Assembly (NCBI RefSeq): GCF_000186345.1
Contig: NC_014962.1
Location: 930,001 to 994,000, forward strand
Direction of reading: 5' to 3'
Source of the DNA: Isosphaera pallida ATCC 43644
GTDB lineage: Bacteria; Planctomycetota; Planctomycetia; Isosphaerales; Isosphaeraceae
Length of the DNA stretch: 64,000 nt
Positions 25,623 to 33,926 of this stretch are shown here, piece by piece. The position numbers were made by a program, and so were the translations under genes. A model generated the notes under the pieces. It saw only the letters and a list, made by a program, of their open reading frames with translations, made no database searches and had not been told where the DNA came from. Numbering within the stretch: the first letter of the stretch is position 1; each line of letters begins with the position of its first letter.

Positions 25623-26066
25623 ATGAGCGTGGTCGATTCCGCGTTGGTGCTTCGGAACGAACTCGCCGAGATCCCCCGGTTGGCTCGGTGGATCGCCGAG
25701 TTCCTCGAAACCCAAGGGTTGGGCGACGATCCCTCGATCGTCCATGATGTGCAACTCTGTCTGGAGGAAATCGTTACAAACATTATCAAGTATGCTTATG
25801 CTCAGGAAGGTCCGCGTGAGATTTGGGTGCGGTTGGAATACCGCCCCGACGCGCTGGTCGCCCAGGTCGAGGACGACGGCGAACCATTCAACCCGTTGGA
25901 GCACCCTCGGCCCGATCTTTCTTTAGGACTGGCCGAGGTGGAGCCTGGCGGCCTCGGGATCGAACTGGTTCGTGAATACATGGACGACTTGTCGTACCAT
26001 TGGAATGCGTCTGAGGGTCGCAATTGTCTGAGGATGGTTCGGCGTCTGGCGGTGTCCGCCGCCTGA
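25623..26066 (+). CDS. Anti-sigma factor kinase (RsbW/SpoIIAB-like HATPase)
   Basis: Serine kinase of partner-switching modules: it binds a target (often a sigma factor) and phosphorylates its STAS antagonist. 147 residues from ATG 25623. The GHKL fold is seen in the N-box EEIVTNIIKYAY, the G1 box EDDGEPFNP, and GGLGIELVREYMDD. The chain ends in the beta-strand block RNCLRMVRRL. The frame stays open upstream to 25476, but that part is Arg/Pro-rich without similarity. It lies between the phosphatase and STAS genes. No sigma factor gene is adjacent. Confidence 0.9.
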   Translation: MSVVDSALVLRNELAEIPRLARWIAEFLETQGLGDDPSIVHDVQLCLEEIVTNIIKYAYAQEGPREIWVRLEYRPDALVAQVEDDGEPFNPLEHPRPDLSLGLAEVEPGGLGIELVREYMDDLSYHWNASEGRNCLRMVRRLAVSAA

Positions 26067-26331
26067 GGCCGCTCCAGAAACGAAACGAAGATGAGCCCGC
26101 CCATGGCGTCGCCCGCGATGGGGTTGGATGTTGGGATGGTCGCGTGTTCGAGATGGCTGATGGTACCATCCCACGTCACTGGGTTCGTTTCCGTTCCCCA
26201 AGGGTCGGTCCCCGGTTGCGATTCCATCGCCGAAAAGACCGTCCGATCCTACTTCCCGCTCTGCGGAAGACCTATTCCCGACACCCTTGTTGGCGCGGCC
26301 CCGCCGCCAAGATCGGATCGAGAGCCCCATA

Positions 26332-26685
26332 ATGGAAATCCAACGCAGCCAGCATGGCGAGATCGCCGTCCTCACGGTCGAAGGCCGGGTGGACGCCACG
26401 ACTTGCGAAGCGCTTCAAGACGTGGTTTTGAAAACCATCGATGAAGGCCAACGCAAACTCCTGTTAGATCTCGGCGGCGTCAATTACGTCAGCAGCGCCG
26501 GGTTGCGCGTCTTCCTCCTGGCCGCCAAACGTCTGGCGGCCGACTCGGGAGCCGTGGCGTTTTGTGCCTTGACCAAAGACGTGCGCAAACTGTTCAACAT
26601 CATGGGATTGACCGCCCGGGTCGCGTTGTTCGAGACCCGAGAGGACGCTTTGGCCAACTTTCCCTCTCCAGCCTCGGTCAATTAG
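26332..26685 (+). CDS. STAS-domain anti-anti-sigma factor (RsbV/SpoIIAA-like)
   Basis: Antagonist protein whose phosphorylation decides its partner. 117 residues from ATG 26332; the same frame opens at 26287. The phosphoserine motif lies in VNYVSSAGLRVFL, where the family has D-S-S/T-G-L; here the Asp position is Val-Ser-Ser-Ala-Gly. The strand GEIAVLTVEGRVDATTC and the helix KDVRKLFNIMGL are typical. With the preceding kinase and phosphatase it completes a three-component partner-switching set. A 440-base gap follows before the next gene. Confidence 0.92.
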   Translation: MEIQRSQHGEIAVLTVEGRVDATTCEALQDVVLKTIDEGQRKLLLDLGGVNYVSSAGLRVFLLAAKRLAADSGAVAFCALTKDVRKLFNIMGLTARVALFETREDALANFPSPASVN

Positions 26686-26893
26686 ACCGCCCGGCCATGT
26701 CGGGCTCGTCTCAGTTTGGTTCGCTTCGCGTTGTCTCGTTTCACTGTTTTGGTTCCGAACCTCCTCCACGCCGGTTTCACACCCTCTTCGGATCGCTTTG
26801 ACCGATTCCCTCCATGACCAAATGAGTGAAAGGCGTGGCACGACAGAACGGGAGACTGACCCAACGACAAAGCGAAGGGGGCTCCCTGTTGTC

Positions 26894-26923
26894 TTGTCGC
26901 GTCAAGGCGATTTGGTCTAGACT
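26894..26923 (+). promoter_or_regulatory. Weak promoter candidate upstream of the MoxR operon
   Basis: TTGTCG (26894-26899) and TAGACT (26918-26923), each 4 of 6 to consensus, with an 18-base spacer, lie about 200 bases before the MoxR gene in a 440-base gene-free stretch. Nothing else was seen in that stretch. Confidence 0.3.
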
Positions 26924-27125
26924 CAAAGCGTTGTCGTGGTGGATCGGACCCGCCGACTGCTCGCGCGATTGAAGCTGCGTCGGGATGGCGTGGTTCGGGG
27001 GCACGCCTCGTTCCAGATAACCCCGGCGCGTCGTGGCCGTGGGGCTCGATCCGCCATATTCTTCACGTTTCGACCCTTGCCGCTTGCTTCAGGGTCCGGG
27101 CTCCGTTGTAGGTTCCAGCCTCGTG

Positions 27126-28154
27126 ATGAATCCCACCACGGCGGTTGACACCCCGCCGGTCTCCGACTCCTCCGCTGGGTCCGCCGGACCCGCTCAGGAT
27201 CGTCCTCCCCTTGGCCGAGACCAAGCCGACCCGCTTTTAGAGCGGCTGTTGAACAACATCGGCAAGGTGGTGCTGGGCAAGCCCGAACCGATTCGCTTGG
27301 CGGTGGTGGCTTTGCTGGCCGAAGGACACCTGCTTATTGAGGATGTCCCCGGTGTGGGTAAAACCCTGCTCGCCCGCGCCTTGGCCGCCAGCATCGACTG
27401 TTCGTTCCGCCGCCTTCAGTTTACCCCCGACCTGCTGCCGTCCGACATTCTGGGGTCCAGCGTGTACAATCCCACCACGGGGGAATTCGTCTTCAAGCCC
27501 GGCCCGCTGTTCGCCAACATCATCCTGGCCGACGAAATCAACCGCACCACGCCGCGAACCCAAAGCGCCCTATTAGAAGCGATGTCGGAACGCCAGGTTT
27601 CGATCGAGGGACGCACCCTCCACCTCGAACTCCCGTTTCTGGTGATGGCGACCCAAAACCCCTACGAATTCGAAGGCACCTACGTTCTACCCGAAAGCCA
27701 ACTCGACCGCTTCATGATCCGGATCAAAATGGGATATCCCCTGCGTTCCGAAGAACGTCGCGTCCTCTCTAGCCACCGAAGCGGCGAGCCGGTCGAAACC
27801 CTAAGCCCCGTGCTGAGTCGCCTGGACGTGCTGGACCTGCAAGCGGCGGTGCGGCGGGTCGCCGTGGAAGATTCGGTGGCCGACTACCTGCTGGACCTGG
27901 TTCACGCCACCCGCGACCATGAGGAAGTGCGGGTGGGCGTCTCCACCCGAGGCGCTTTGACCCTCTATCGCGCCTGCCAGAGCTTGGCGTTAGTCTCGGG
28001 ACGCGACTACGTGATCCCCGACGACGTGAAAAATCTGGCAGTGCCGGTGCTTGCGCATCGCCTAGTCGGCAAATCGTTTCTTCAGGCCGGCGAGTTCGCC
28101 GCCGCCGAGGCGCTGATCCGCGACGTGCTGGATCGGGTGCCGGTGCCCGGCTGA
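27126..28154 (+). CDS. MoxR-family AAA+ ATPase
   Basis: Chaperone-like AAA+ ATPase, 342 residues from ATG 27126; the frame opens further upstream without similarity. A Pro/Ser/Ala-rich N-terminal 35 residues precede the ATPase. Walker A is DVPGVGKT at 73-80, Walker B is IILADEINR, sensor 1 is in MATQNPYEFEG, and the arginine-finger region is ESQLDRFMIRI. MoxR proteins help mature or activate partner complexes; the downstream DUF58 gene is the classic neighbour. It begins an operon with the DUF58, transglutaminase and glycosyltransferase genes. Confidence 0.95.
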   Translation: MNPTTAVDTPPVSDSSAGSAGPAQDRPPLGRDQADPLLERLLNNIGKVVLGKPEPIRLAVVALLAEGHLLIEDVPGVGKTLLARALAASIDCSFRRLQFTPDLLPSDILGSSVYNPTTGEFVFKPGPLFANIILADEINRTTPRTQSALLEAMSERQVSIEGRTLHLELPFLVMATQNPYEFEGTYVLPESQLDRFMIRIKMGYPLRSEERRVLSSHRSGEPVETLSPVLSRLDVLDLQAAVRRVAVEDSVADYLLDLVHATRDHEEVRVGVSTRGALTLYRACQSLALVSGRDYVIPDDVKNLAVPVLAHRLVGKSFLQAGEFAAAEALIRDVLDRVPVPG

Positions 28155-28265
28155 GTTGGCTCCCCAGAGATTCCGCCGCCGCGTTGATCGACCGCAGTAC
28201 GTCCTTGGGCATCGTGGGTCACATCCAGTTCGACCCTGGTCCGCTTTCGCACGGGATCTTCTTCG

Positions 28266-29684
28266 ATGCGTTCATCCCTACGACGCGGTTTGGGGCGGTT
28301 GGGGCGTGGTGTGGTCCAGGCGATCTGGCCCAACCAGCGTCTACGCCTCACCCGCGAAGGATCGTGGTATCTGGCGGCCTGGATGCTCATGGTCGTCATG
28401 GGATTTTACCACAACAACAACTTCGTGATGCTGGTGGCGGCCCTGGCGTTTGGTCCAGTGGTGAGTTCGGTCTTCGCCTCCGCGTCGATGCTCAGACGTG
28501 TGACCGTCAGCCGCCGCCCACCGGTCTCGGCGGTTCACGAAGGCGGCCGTCTGACCATCGAATATGCGCTGGACAACTCCAAGTGGATCGCCGCGGCAAT
28601 CGCCCTCACCCTTGATGAGGAACTCCAACCGGAGGACAAAACCTTGCCTCGGGCCCGTCGGGTGCCAATTCGGGCGTTTTGGGAGCATGTGCCGGCCGGT
28701 CGCCGCGGTCGGGTCCGTTGGAACGGGACGGCTCCGGGACGGGGCCGCTACCGGTTTCGGAGTCTGGAGATCATGACGGCTCATCCGTTTGGGCTTCTGG
28801 AGCGACGGGTGAGCATTTCCATGCCAGCTCAACTGGTGGTCTATCCGGCCGTAGGGGTTTTGACCCGTCGCGGCCGCCGCCTGCAACGGGAAGCTTCCGA
28901 GTCACGCCGGGGCCAACGCCAGGAGCGTAGCATCCAACAACTGGACTATCATGGTCTGCGAGAATATCGTCCCGGCGACAGCCCGCGGTCGATCCACTGG
29001 CGGACCACCGCCCGGATCGGGGTTCCAATGGTCAAGGAGTTCGAGGTCCAACGCCAACAGGATTTAGCGATCCTGGTCGATCCCTGGCTGCCCCGCCATC
29101 ACGCCGACGCCGACCACCGCGAGGCGGTCGAGCGGGCCATTCAGTTCGCCGCCACCGTCATCGTCGAAGTCTGCCGTGACCCCGGACGACGAGTCGCCTT
29201 GGGTTGGACCGGGACCGCCCCCGGCGCGCGTCACGGCTTGACCTCGCCTCGTCTCATGCACGAATGTCTGGAAAATTTGGCGGTTCTCAAATCGCACCCC
29301 GAAGGCAAACCAGCCGACCTGATCGAACTCTTGCCTCCTTCGACCTTGCGCGAAGCCTTCTTCGTGATTGTCACCACCCGTCCTCTGACCGTGGCCGACC
29401 TCGCCCCCACCTCCAACGGTTGCTCCCCCTGGTGGACCCGAGGCTTCGCCCAACGCGCGATCATCCTCAACGCCGCTCGCGGCGATCTGGACGACTACAT
29501 CCAGTTCACCGAGACCGCTGCCAAGCTCGATGGCTTGCCTGCTGCGCCTGCTCATAATCCCCCTACGCCTCCCCCGCCGTCCTGGCCGGCCCAACCTTCA
29601 ACCCTCCCAACTCCCGCATCGGTTTCTCCGACGCCGCCTGACCTTCCTCCCGCCTCCCCCGCCCAACCCGGCGCGGCAGCTTGA
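28266..29684 (+). CDS. DUF58 protein with N-terminal membrane spans
   Basis: 472 residues. Two N-terminal hydrophobic segments (about 33-48 and 53-75) anchor it in the membrane. The central part is beta-rich. The DUF58 signature LREYRPGDSPRSIHWRTTAR at 231-250 precedes a vWA-like fold with DLAILVDPW. The last 60 residues are almost only Pro, Ala, Ser and Thr. DUF58 proteins accompany MoxR ATPases; their role is unknown, though a link with the periplasm or cell envelope is common. The stop overlaps the longest open frame of the next gene. Confidence 0.92.
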   Translation: MRSSLRRGLGRLGRGVVQAIWPNQRLRLTREGSWYLAAWMLMVVMGFYHNNNFVMLVAALAFGPVVSSVFASASMLRRVTVSRRPPVSAVHEGGRLTIEYALDNSKWIAAAIALTLDEELQPEDKTLPRARRVPIRAFWEHVPAGRRGRVRWNGTAPGRGRYRFRSLEIMTAHPFGLLERRVSISMPAQLVVYPAVGVLTRRGRRLQREASESRRGQRQERSIQQLDYHGLREYRPGDSPRSIHWRTTARIGVPMVKEFEVQRQQDLAILVDPWLPRHHADADHREAVERAIQFAATVIVEVCRDPGRRVALGWTGTAPGARHGLTSPRLMHECLENLAVLKSHPEGKPADLIELLPPSTLREAFFVIVTTRPLTVADLAPTSNGCSPWWTRGFAQRAIILNAARGDLDDYIQFTETAAKLDGLPAAPAHNPPTPPPPSWPAQPSTLPTPASVSPTPPDLPPASPAQPGAAA

Positions 29685-29773
29685 ACCACGCCCCTCATCC
29701 TTTTCCCACGTCCCCCCTTCATTCCCTCCACTCGATTCCATCCTCCACCGGTCGAATTCCGAGGCCGACCCGC

Positions 29774-32065
29774 ATGCGATCGAAGTTTCCCCTGGTTTAC
29801 CGAGTCAGCTTCTACATCACCGTCACGCTGGCGGTGCTGATCGTTTGCTATGAGGATGCCTCCGAAAACATCATGTCCCGATGGCTTCCCCTGGCGATGA
29901 TCCTGGTGTCCTGCCTGGCTCTGGTTACCGTGGACCGCGACCCCCGCTATGGCCTGTCCATCAGTTCCTCCACCTTGCTCTCTTGGATGGCAATCCTGCT
30001 GGCCTACTTGGAATATGCTGTCCATTCCCGCGATGTGATCGCCCCCTTGACCCATTGGTTGATTTACCTTCAATTGGTCAAGATTTATCGTTTCAAACGA
30101 GCGCCCGACGACTGGTGGATTTTAGGGATTGGGTTGGTGTTGGTGGTGGTGGGTGCCGTTATGAACCGGGGTTCGGAGTCCTTGGGGCCGTTGATTCTGG
30201 TTTGGGCCTTCGCGGGGCTCTGGACGCTGGGGCTATTCCACCTGGCGCGGGCTGCCGAGCGCAGCCGTTTGGCCGAGGGCCGAACCCAGAGGTCGAGTCC
30301 ACTCGCCAGCCAGGAGAAACCCGGTTCTGCCGTCACGACGCCGCTTGACGCGGGCCGCCGGCGCACCGTCGCCGCCCCTTATCCTCATCTGTTCGATCCA
30401 CCGTTTTTCATCGTTGTTGCACGCGTGGGCATGGTGACTCTGGCGTTGGGCGGGGTCTTCTACCTGTTGGCCCCTCGATTCTCGACTCAGGGACAGATGG
30501 GAACCGCCGCGGCAGGCCGGACTTCGTTGACGGGCTTCGACGAACGCACGCCGGTTAAACTCGGCCGTCTGGGCACCATCCTGGAAAACAACGACTTAGT
30601 TTTCAGCGCCACCCTCACCGACGAACACGGCAACGACATCAACCCCGACGACCTCAACGAACCGCTGTTGTGGCGCGGTCTGGTCATGGGACGCTACGAG
30701 CGTTCCAGTTGGACCTCGGTCTTGATCAACAACCCGTCGCCGCCCCCGGCGCGTCGAAGCGACACCGCCCGGCAAATTTGCCAACAGATTACCCTGGAAC
30801 CAACCCGCCAGACGGTTCGATTCGCCCTGGGGCCGATCCTCCAGATTGAAACCTTGGGCGACGAGCCGATGCAATTCCACGCTTCCTCCGGCACCTTGCG
30901 TTCCCCCCAAGGCAACGCCAATTGGGAATACCTGGTTTGGTCGGCCGCCGACCGCGACGACCCGGTGGGAGCCGAGTTGTCCGAAGGGCCGCTAGATCGA
31001 GAAGACCTGCTGACCTATACCCAAATCTCCAACGACTTGCGCCAACAACTCCAACCTCTGGCCCTGCAAGCGACCAAGGGAGGCGATCCTTACGACAACC
31101 TGGCGCTGGCTCGGCGGATCGAGGCGTTCCTGCGGGATTCGGGGGAATTCGGATACTCGTTGGTGCAAACTCGAACCGATCCCTCTCTTGATCCGGTGGT
31201 GGACTTTCTGACCAATCATCGAACCGGTCACTGCGAATATTACGCCACCGCGTTGGCGTTGATGCTGCGTGCGCTGGAAATTCCCGCGCGGGTTGTCAAC
31301 GGATTCAAGGGAGGCGATTACAACCGGATCGATCGGAGGCTCTACGTTCGTCAGAAGCACGCCCACGCCTGGGTCGAGGCGCTGGTCGATTGGCCCGACG
31401 GCACGACCCGCTGGACCACCTTGGATCCGACGCCCTCTAACGAACGCGAAGCCTCGGTTCGTCGGGTCGCCTCCACCGGCCCGTTTGCTGAATTGTCCGA
31501 TACGCTTCGGTATATCTGGACATATTATATTCAAGGATTCGATTCGGCCCGCCAACAGCGTTTGATCTACGAACCGTTGCGTCGCCTGATGGCCGAGGCG
31601 CGTCAGGGGTTTGGGATGATGGGACAAGCGATTCGTTCGTTCTTCTTCTTTCCCGACCTGCGTTCGTTTTTCAACTGGCGGGGTTTCGTGGTGTCGTTCC
31701 TGGGATTGCTGGCTTTGACGGGTTTGCTGTTGGCGTTGCGGCGGTTAGCGCGCTGGATTAGGCGGCGGTTGCCCGGCGGTGACAAGGCGTCTGACGCCGA
31801 ATCGGCGCAGATTGCCTTCTTCCGCCGGATGATCGCCCTGCTCAAGCGGCTGGAACTGGAACGGGGAGCCGGCGAGACGCCTTTGGAGTTCGCTCGTCGG
31901 GCCGGCCAGGTACTTCAAGCGCGTGTCGAGGTGGCCGACATCCCTGAGCGGGTGGTCTTGGCGTACTACGCAGTGCGCCACGGCGGGCGAACTCTGGATT
32001 CGTCCACCCTGCAACGCCTTCTGAGCGATCTGGATTGTCTTGACGCGGCTCTGACCGGTTCGTGA
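29774..32065 (+). CDS. TgpA-like membrane transglutaminase
   Basis: 763 residues from ATG 29774 (MRSKFPLVYRVSFY); the frame is open from 29681, but that region is Ser/His/Pro-rich. The N-terminal half has five or six membrane spans, typical of DUF3488/TgpA proteins. An extracytoplasmic transglutaminase core follows, with Cys487 in TGHCEYYATALALMLRAL, His531 in HAHAW and Asp551 in TTLDPTPSNE, so the triad is intact. Another membrane span (about 640-660) and a C-terminal DUF4129-like region with FARRAGQVLQ end the protein. It is the third gene of the MoxR-DUF58 operon and may act on envelope proteins. Confidence 0.93.
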   Translation: MRSKFPLVYRVSFYITVTLAVLIVCYEDASENIMSRWLPLAMILVSCLALVTVDRDPRYGLSISSSTLLSWMAILLAYLEYAVHSRDVIAPLTHWLIYLQLVKIYRFKRAPDDWWILGIGLVLVVVGAVMNRGSESLGPLILVWAFAGLWTLGLFHLARAAERSRLAEGRTQRSSPLASQEKPGSAVTTPLDAGRRRTVAAPYPHLFDPPFFIVVARVGMVTLALGGVFYLLAPRFSTQGQMGTAAAGRTSLTGFDERTPVKLGRLGTILENNDLVFSATLTDEHGNDINPDDLNEPLLWRGLVMGRYERSSWTSVLINNPSPPPARRSDTARQICQQITLEPTRQTVRFALGPILQIETLGDEPMQFHASSGTLRSPQGNANWEYLVWSAADRDDPVGAELSEGPLDREDLLTYTQISNDLRQQLQPLALQATKGGDPYDNLALARRIEAFLRDSGEFGYSLVQTRTDPSLDPVVDFLTNHRTGHCEYYATALALMLRALEIPARVVNGFKGGDYNRIDRRLYVRQKHAHAWVEALVDWPDGTTRWTTLDPTPSNEREASVRRVASTGPFAELSDTLRYIWTYYIQGFDSARQQRLIYEPLRRLMAEARQGFGMMGQAIRSFFFFPDLRSFFNWRGFVVSFLGLLALTGLLLALRRLARWIRRRLPGGDKASDAESAQIAFFRRMIALLKRLELERGAGETPLEFARRAGQVLQARVEVADIPERVVLAYYAVRHGGRTLDSSTLQRLLSDLDCLDAALTGS

Positions 32066-32081
32066 TTGGTTTTTCATCGTG

Positions 32082-33446
32082 ATGACCGGCTCCTCCGAAC
32101 CCCTTACTCCCGATCCATCCCGCCGGGATCAACCACGACCTGGCCGATCCGTTGCGACCACCGTTTCTCCTGGAACCGAACCCATCCCGATTCTTCTGCT
32201 GGAGGGACCGCTCGATTCCTGGATGGTGTTGGAGCAACTCCGTCGGTTGATGGATCGCCTGGATCGCCGGGGGTTTGAAACTTGGGCGTTTGTCAGTCGA
32301 TTGCCAGCCGGAATCGATCCAGTTGCCCTGGAGCGCGAGGAGGCGATTTTAAGCCGTCAGGCGTTGTCTTTGCCTTGGTTGAGACCGTTGGCGCTGCGGA
32401 GGTTGCCTTGGGGTCCGGGGATCGACGGGGGCGACCCGCCGCGGCCTCGCTTGATCCATGCCCTGCAACGCCGGCTTTGCGGGTTGGCGTTAGACCTGGC
32501 TGAACATTGGGGCATTCCTTATTATGTGTCAGTGCCCGACTTTCCACCGGATCAGACCCGTCTGCGACTCAGTCGCCGCTGGTGCCAGGGCCTGATCGCC
32601 TCGATTCCTGAAGTGGCTGAGGCGCTGGTGGAAACGATGGCAATTCCAGCCGAAGTCATTGTTTCCATCGACCTGGGGATGGACCCACACCACGCGGTTC
32701 CGCCTCCAATGGATCCGCCGTTGCTCAAGCGTCCCCCCGTTGAGGATTCCCAAACCGCTCCGGATCTCTCGCATGGTCTCCTGGATCCGTACGAGAGCCA
32801 TCCCGGAATTCCAATCGACTTCGAACCGCCCGAGCCAATCGAACCTGCCCGTCGCGCCTTGGTCGTAGGAACCACGGGGCGTGGTTTGCCCCGCGACGGA
32901 TTGGATCTGTTTCTCATCGCCGCCCGCCGCGTGCTGGATGCCGGCCTCGACGCCGAATTCGTCATCTCCCCCTGGGCCGGACCACTCCAAGAGGAAGAAT
33001 TGCTCCGCCGCGCCGAATGGCTCAAGCTGAGCGACCGACTGACTTTCGTGGGTCACGAAAACCTCATTCCCATGTTCTGGAATGTTCTTGACTTATACTG
33101 TCAGCCTAACCGGATGCCGACCGTCGGTCGCGCTTTGATCCGCGCTCGTCTCGAAGGTCTGCCGGTGGTGGCGTCCGACTTGCCAGGACTCAGCCGGCAA
33201 ATCCACCACGATCAGGATGGCCTGCTGGTCCCCCCTAGGGACGCTGACGCCCTGGCCAAGGCCATGATCACGCTGCTGAGCGACCCTCAACGCGCTGCGA
33301 GGTTGGGCCGGGCTGCGCGCGCCCGCGCCCTCGCCGAGCATGATCCCGACCAAGCGGCCGACCGGCTCGCGGCCCACTATCGCCTCGCCCTCGAACGGGA
33401 AACCCAACCTGGACCCTTTTTCCAATCCTACTCCCTCGCAACCTGA
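32082..33446 (+). CDS. Glycosyltransferase family 4-like protein
   Basis: 454 residues from ATG 32082, with an alternative GTG three bases upstream. The last gene of the MoxR-type operon, 16 bases after the transglutaminase. It has a GT-B C-terminal domain: VVGTTGRGLPRDGLDLFLIAA, LKLSDRLTFVGHENLIPMFW, then LEGLPVVASDLPGLSRQIHHDQDGLLVPP. The usual donor-binding E-x7-E motif is altered (MPTVGRALIRARLEG lacks the first Glu). The N-terminal domain carries a Pro-rich insertion at about 215-255. Acceptor and donor are unknown. Confidence 0.8.
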   Translation: MTGSSEPLTPDPSRRDQPRPGRSVATTVSPGTEPIPILLLEGPLDSWMVLEQLRRLMDRLDRRGFETWAFVSRLPAGIDPVALEREEAILSRQALSLPWLRPLALRRLPWGPGIDGGDPPRPRLIHALQRRLCGLALDLAEHWGIPYYVSVPDFPPDQTRLRLSRRWCQGLIASIPEVAEALVETMAIPAEVIVSIDLGMDPHHAVPPPMDPPLLKRPPVEDSQTAPDLSHGLLDPYESHPGIPIDFEPPEPIEPARRALVVGTTGRGLPRDGLDLFLIAARRVLDAGLDAEFVISPWAGPLQEEELLRRAEWLKLSDRLTFVGHENLIPMFWNVLDLYCQPNRMPTVGRALIRARLEGLPVVASDLPGLSRQIHHDQDGLLVPPRDADALAKAMITLLSDPQRAARLGRAARARALAEHDPDQAADRLAAHYRLALERETQPGPFFQSYSLAT

Positions 33447-33468
33447 AGCCGGGTCTGGTCCTGGTGGG

Positions 33469-33864
33469 TCATGCTTGGGAGGAAAGCGAAGCCAGGGGAC
33501 GTTTGGGTGCGATCAACACATATAATCCCACTCCTAGTGAGGGAATAGCACAAAAGATAGCAAAACAGATCCAGAAACGGGGTGACTGGAGAACACCACG
33601 CTCCAACATGACGATCGCCACCCAGCCCGCCGTCAGGAAGAAATCCAGACCAGCAAATTGCAGCGCGGGGTCCGCCAAGAACTGATTCCAAAGACGATCA
33701 TTGAAAATCCCCTCGGTCATTTGGACTTGAGCTAGCAGCCAGCCGCCGGGAATCAGCACCAGCGCTAGCAAAATCCATCCCACCGCGTTCCGTTCACTCG
33801 GAAACGGGACGGGGGTGGCGGCAGGTTCTGGGCGAGACGTTGGAGAGGCTTGAGGGTGCGACAT
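33469..33864 (-). CDS. Small three-span membrane protein, DUF2834-like
   Basis: 131 residues from ATG 33864, with AAGGA eight bases upstream; the frame stays open to 33930. A Pro/Ser-rich cytoplasmic head of about 25 residues is followed by three hydrophobic spans (about 27-47, 64-86 and 98-121). The pattern WNQFLADPALQFAGLDFF followed by a span resembles DUF2834, a family of unknown function. It converges with the glycosyltransferase gene (stops 22 bases apart) and is followed upstream by the helicase gene on the same strand. Confidence 0.65.
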   Translation of the reverse strand: MSHPQASPTSRPEPAATPVPFPSERNAVGWILLALVLIPGGWLLAQVQMTEGIFNDRLWNQFLADPALQFAGLDFFLTAGWVAIVMLERGVLQSPRFWICFAIFCAIPSLGVGLYVLIAPKRPLASLSSQA

Positions 33865-33926
33865 AAAAAACATCCTTTGCTGATGTGAAGAAATCACGCT
33901 GTCTAGAATCGACCAAGGCGATCGAA

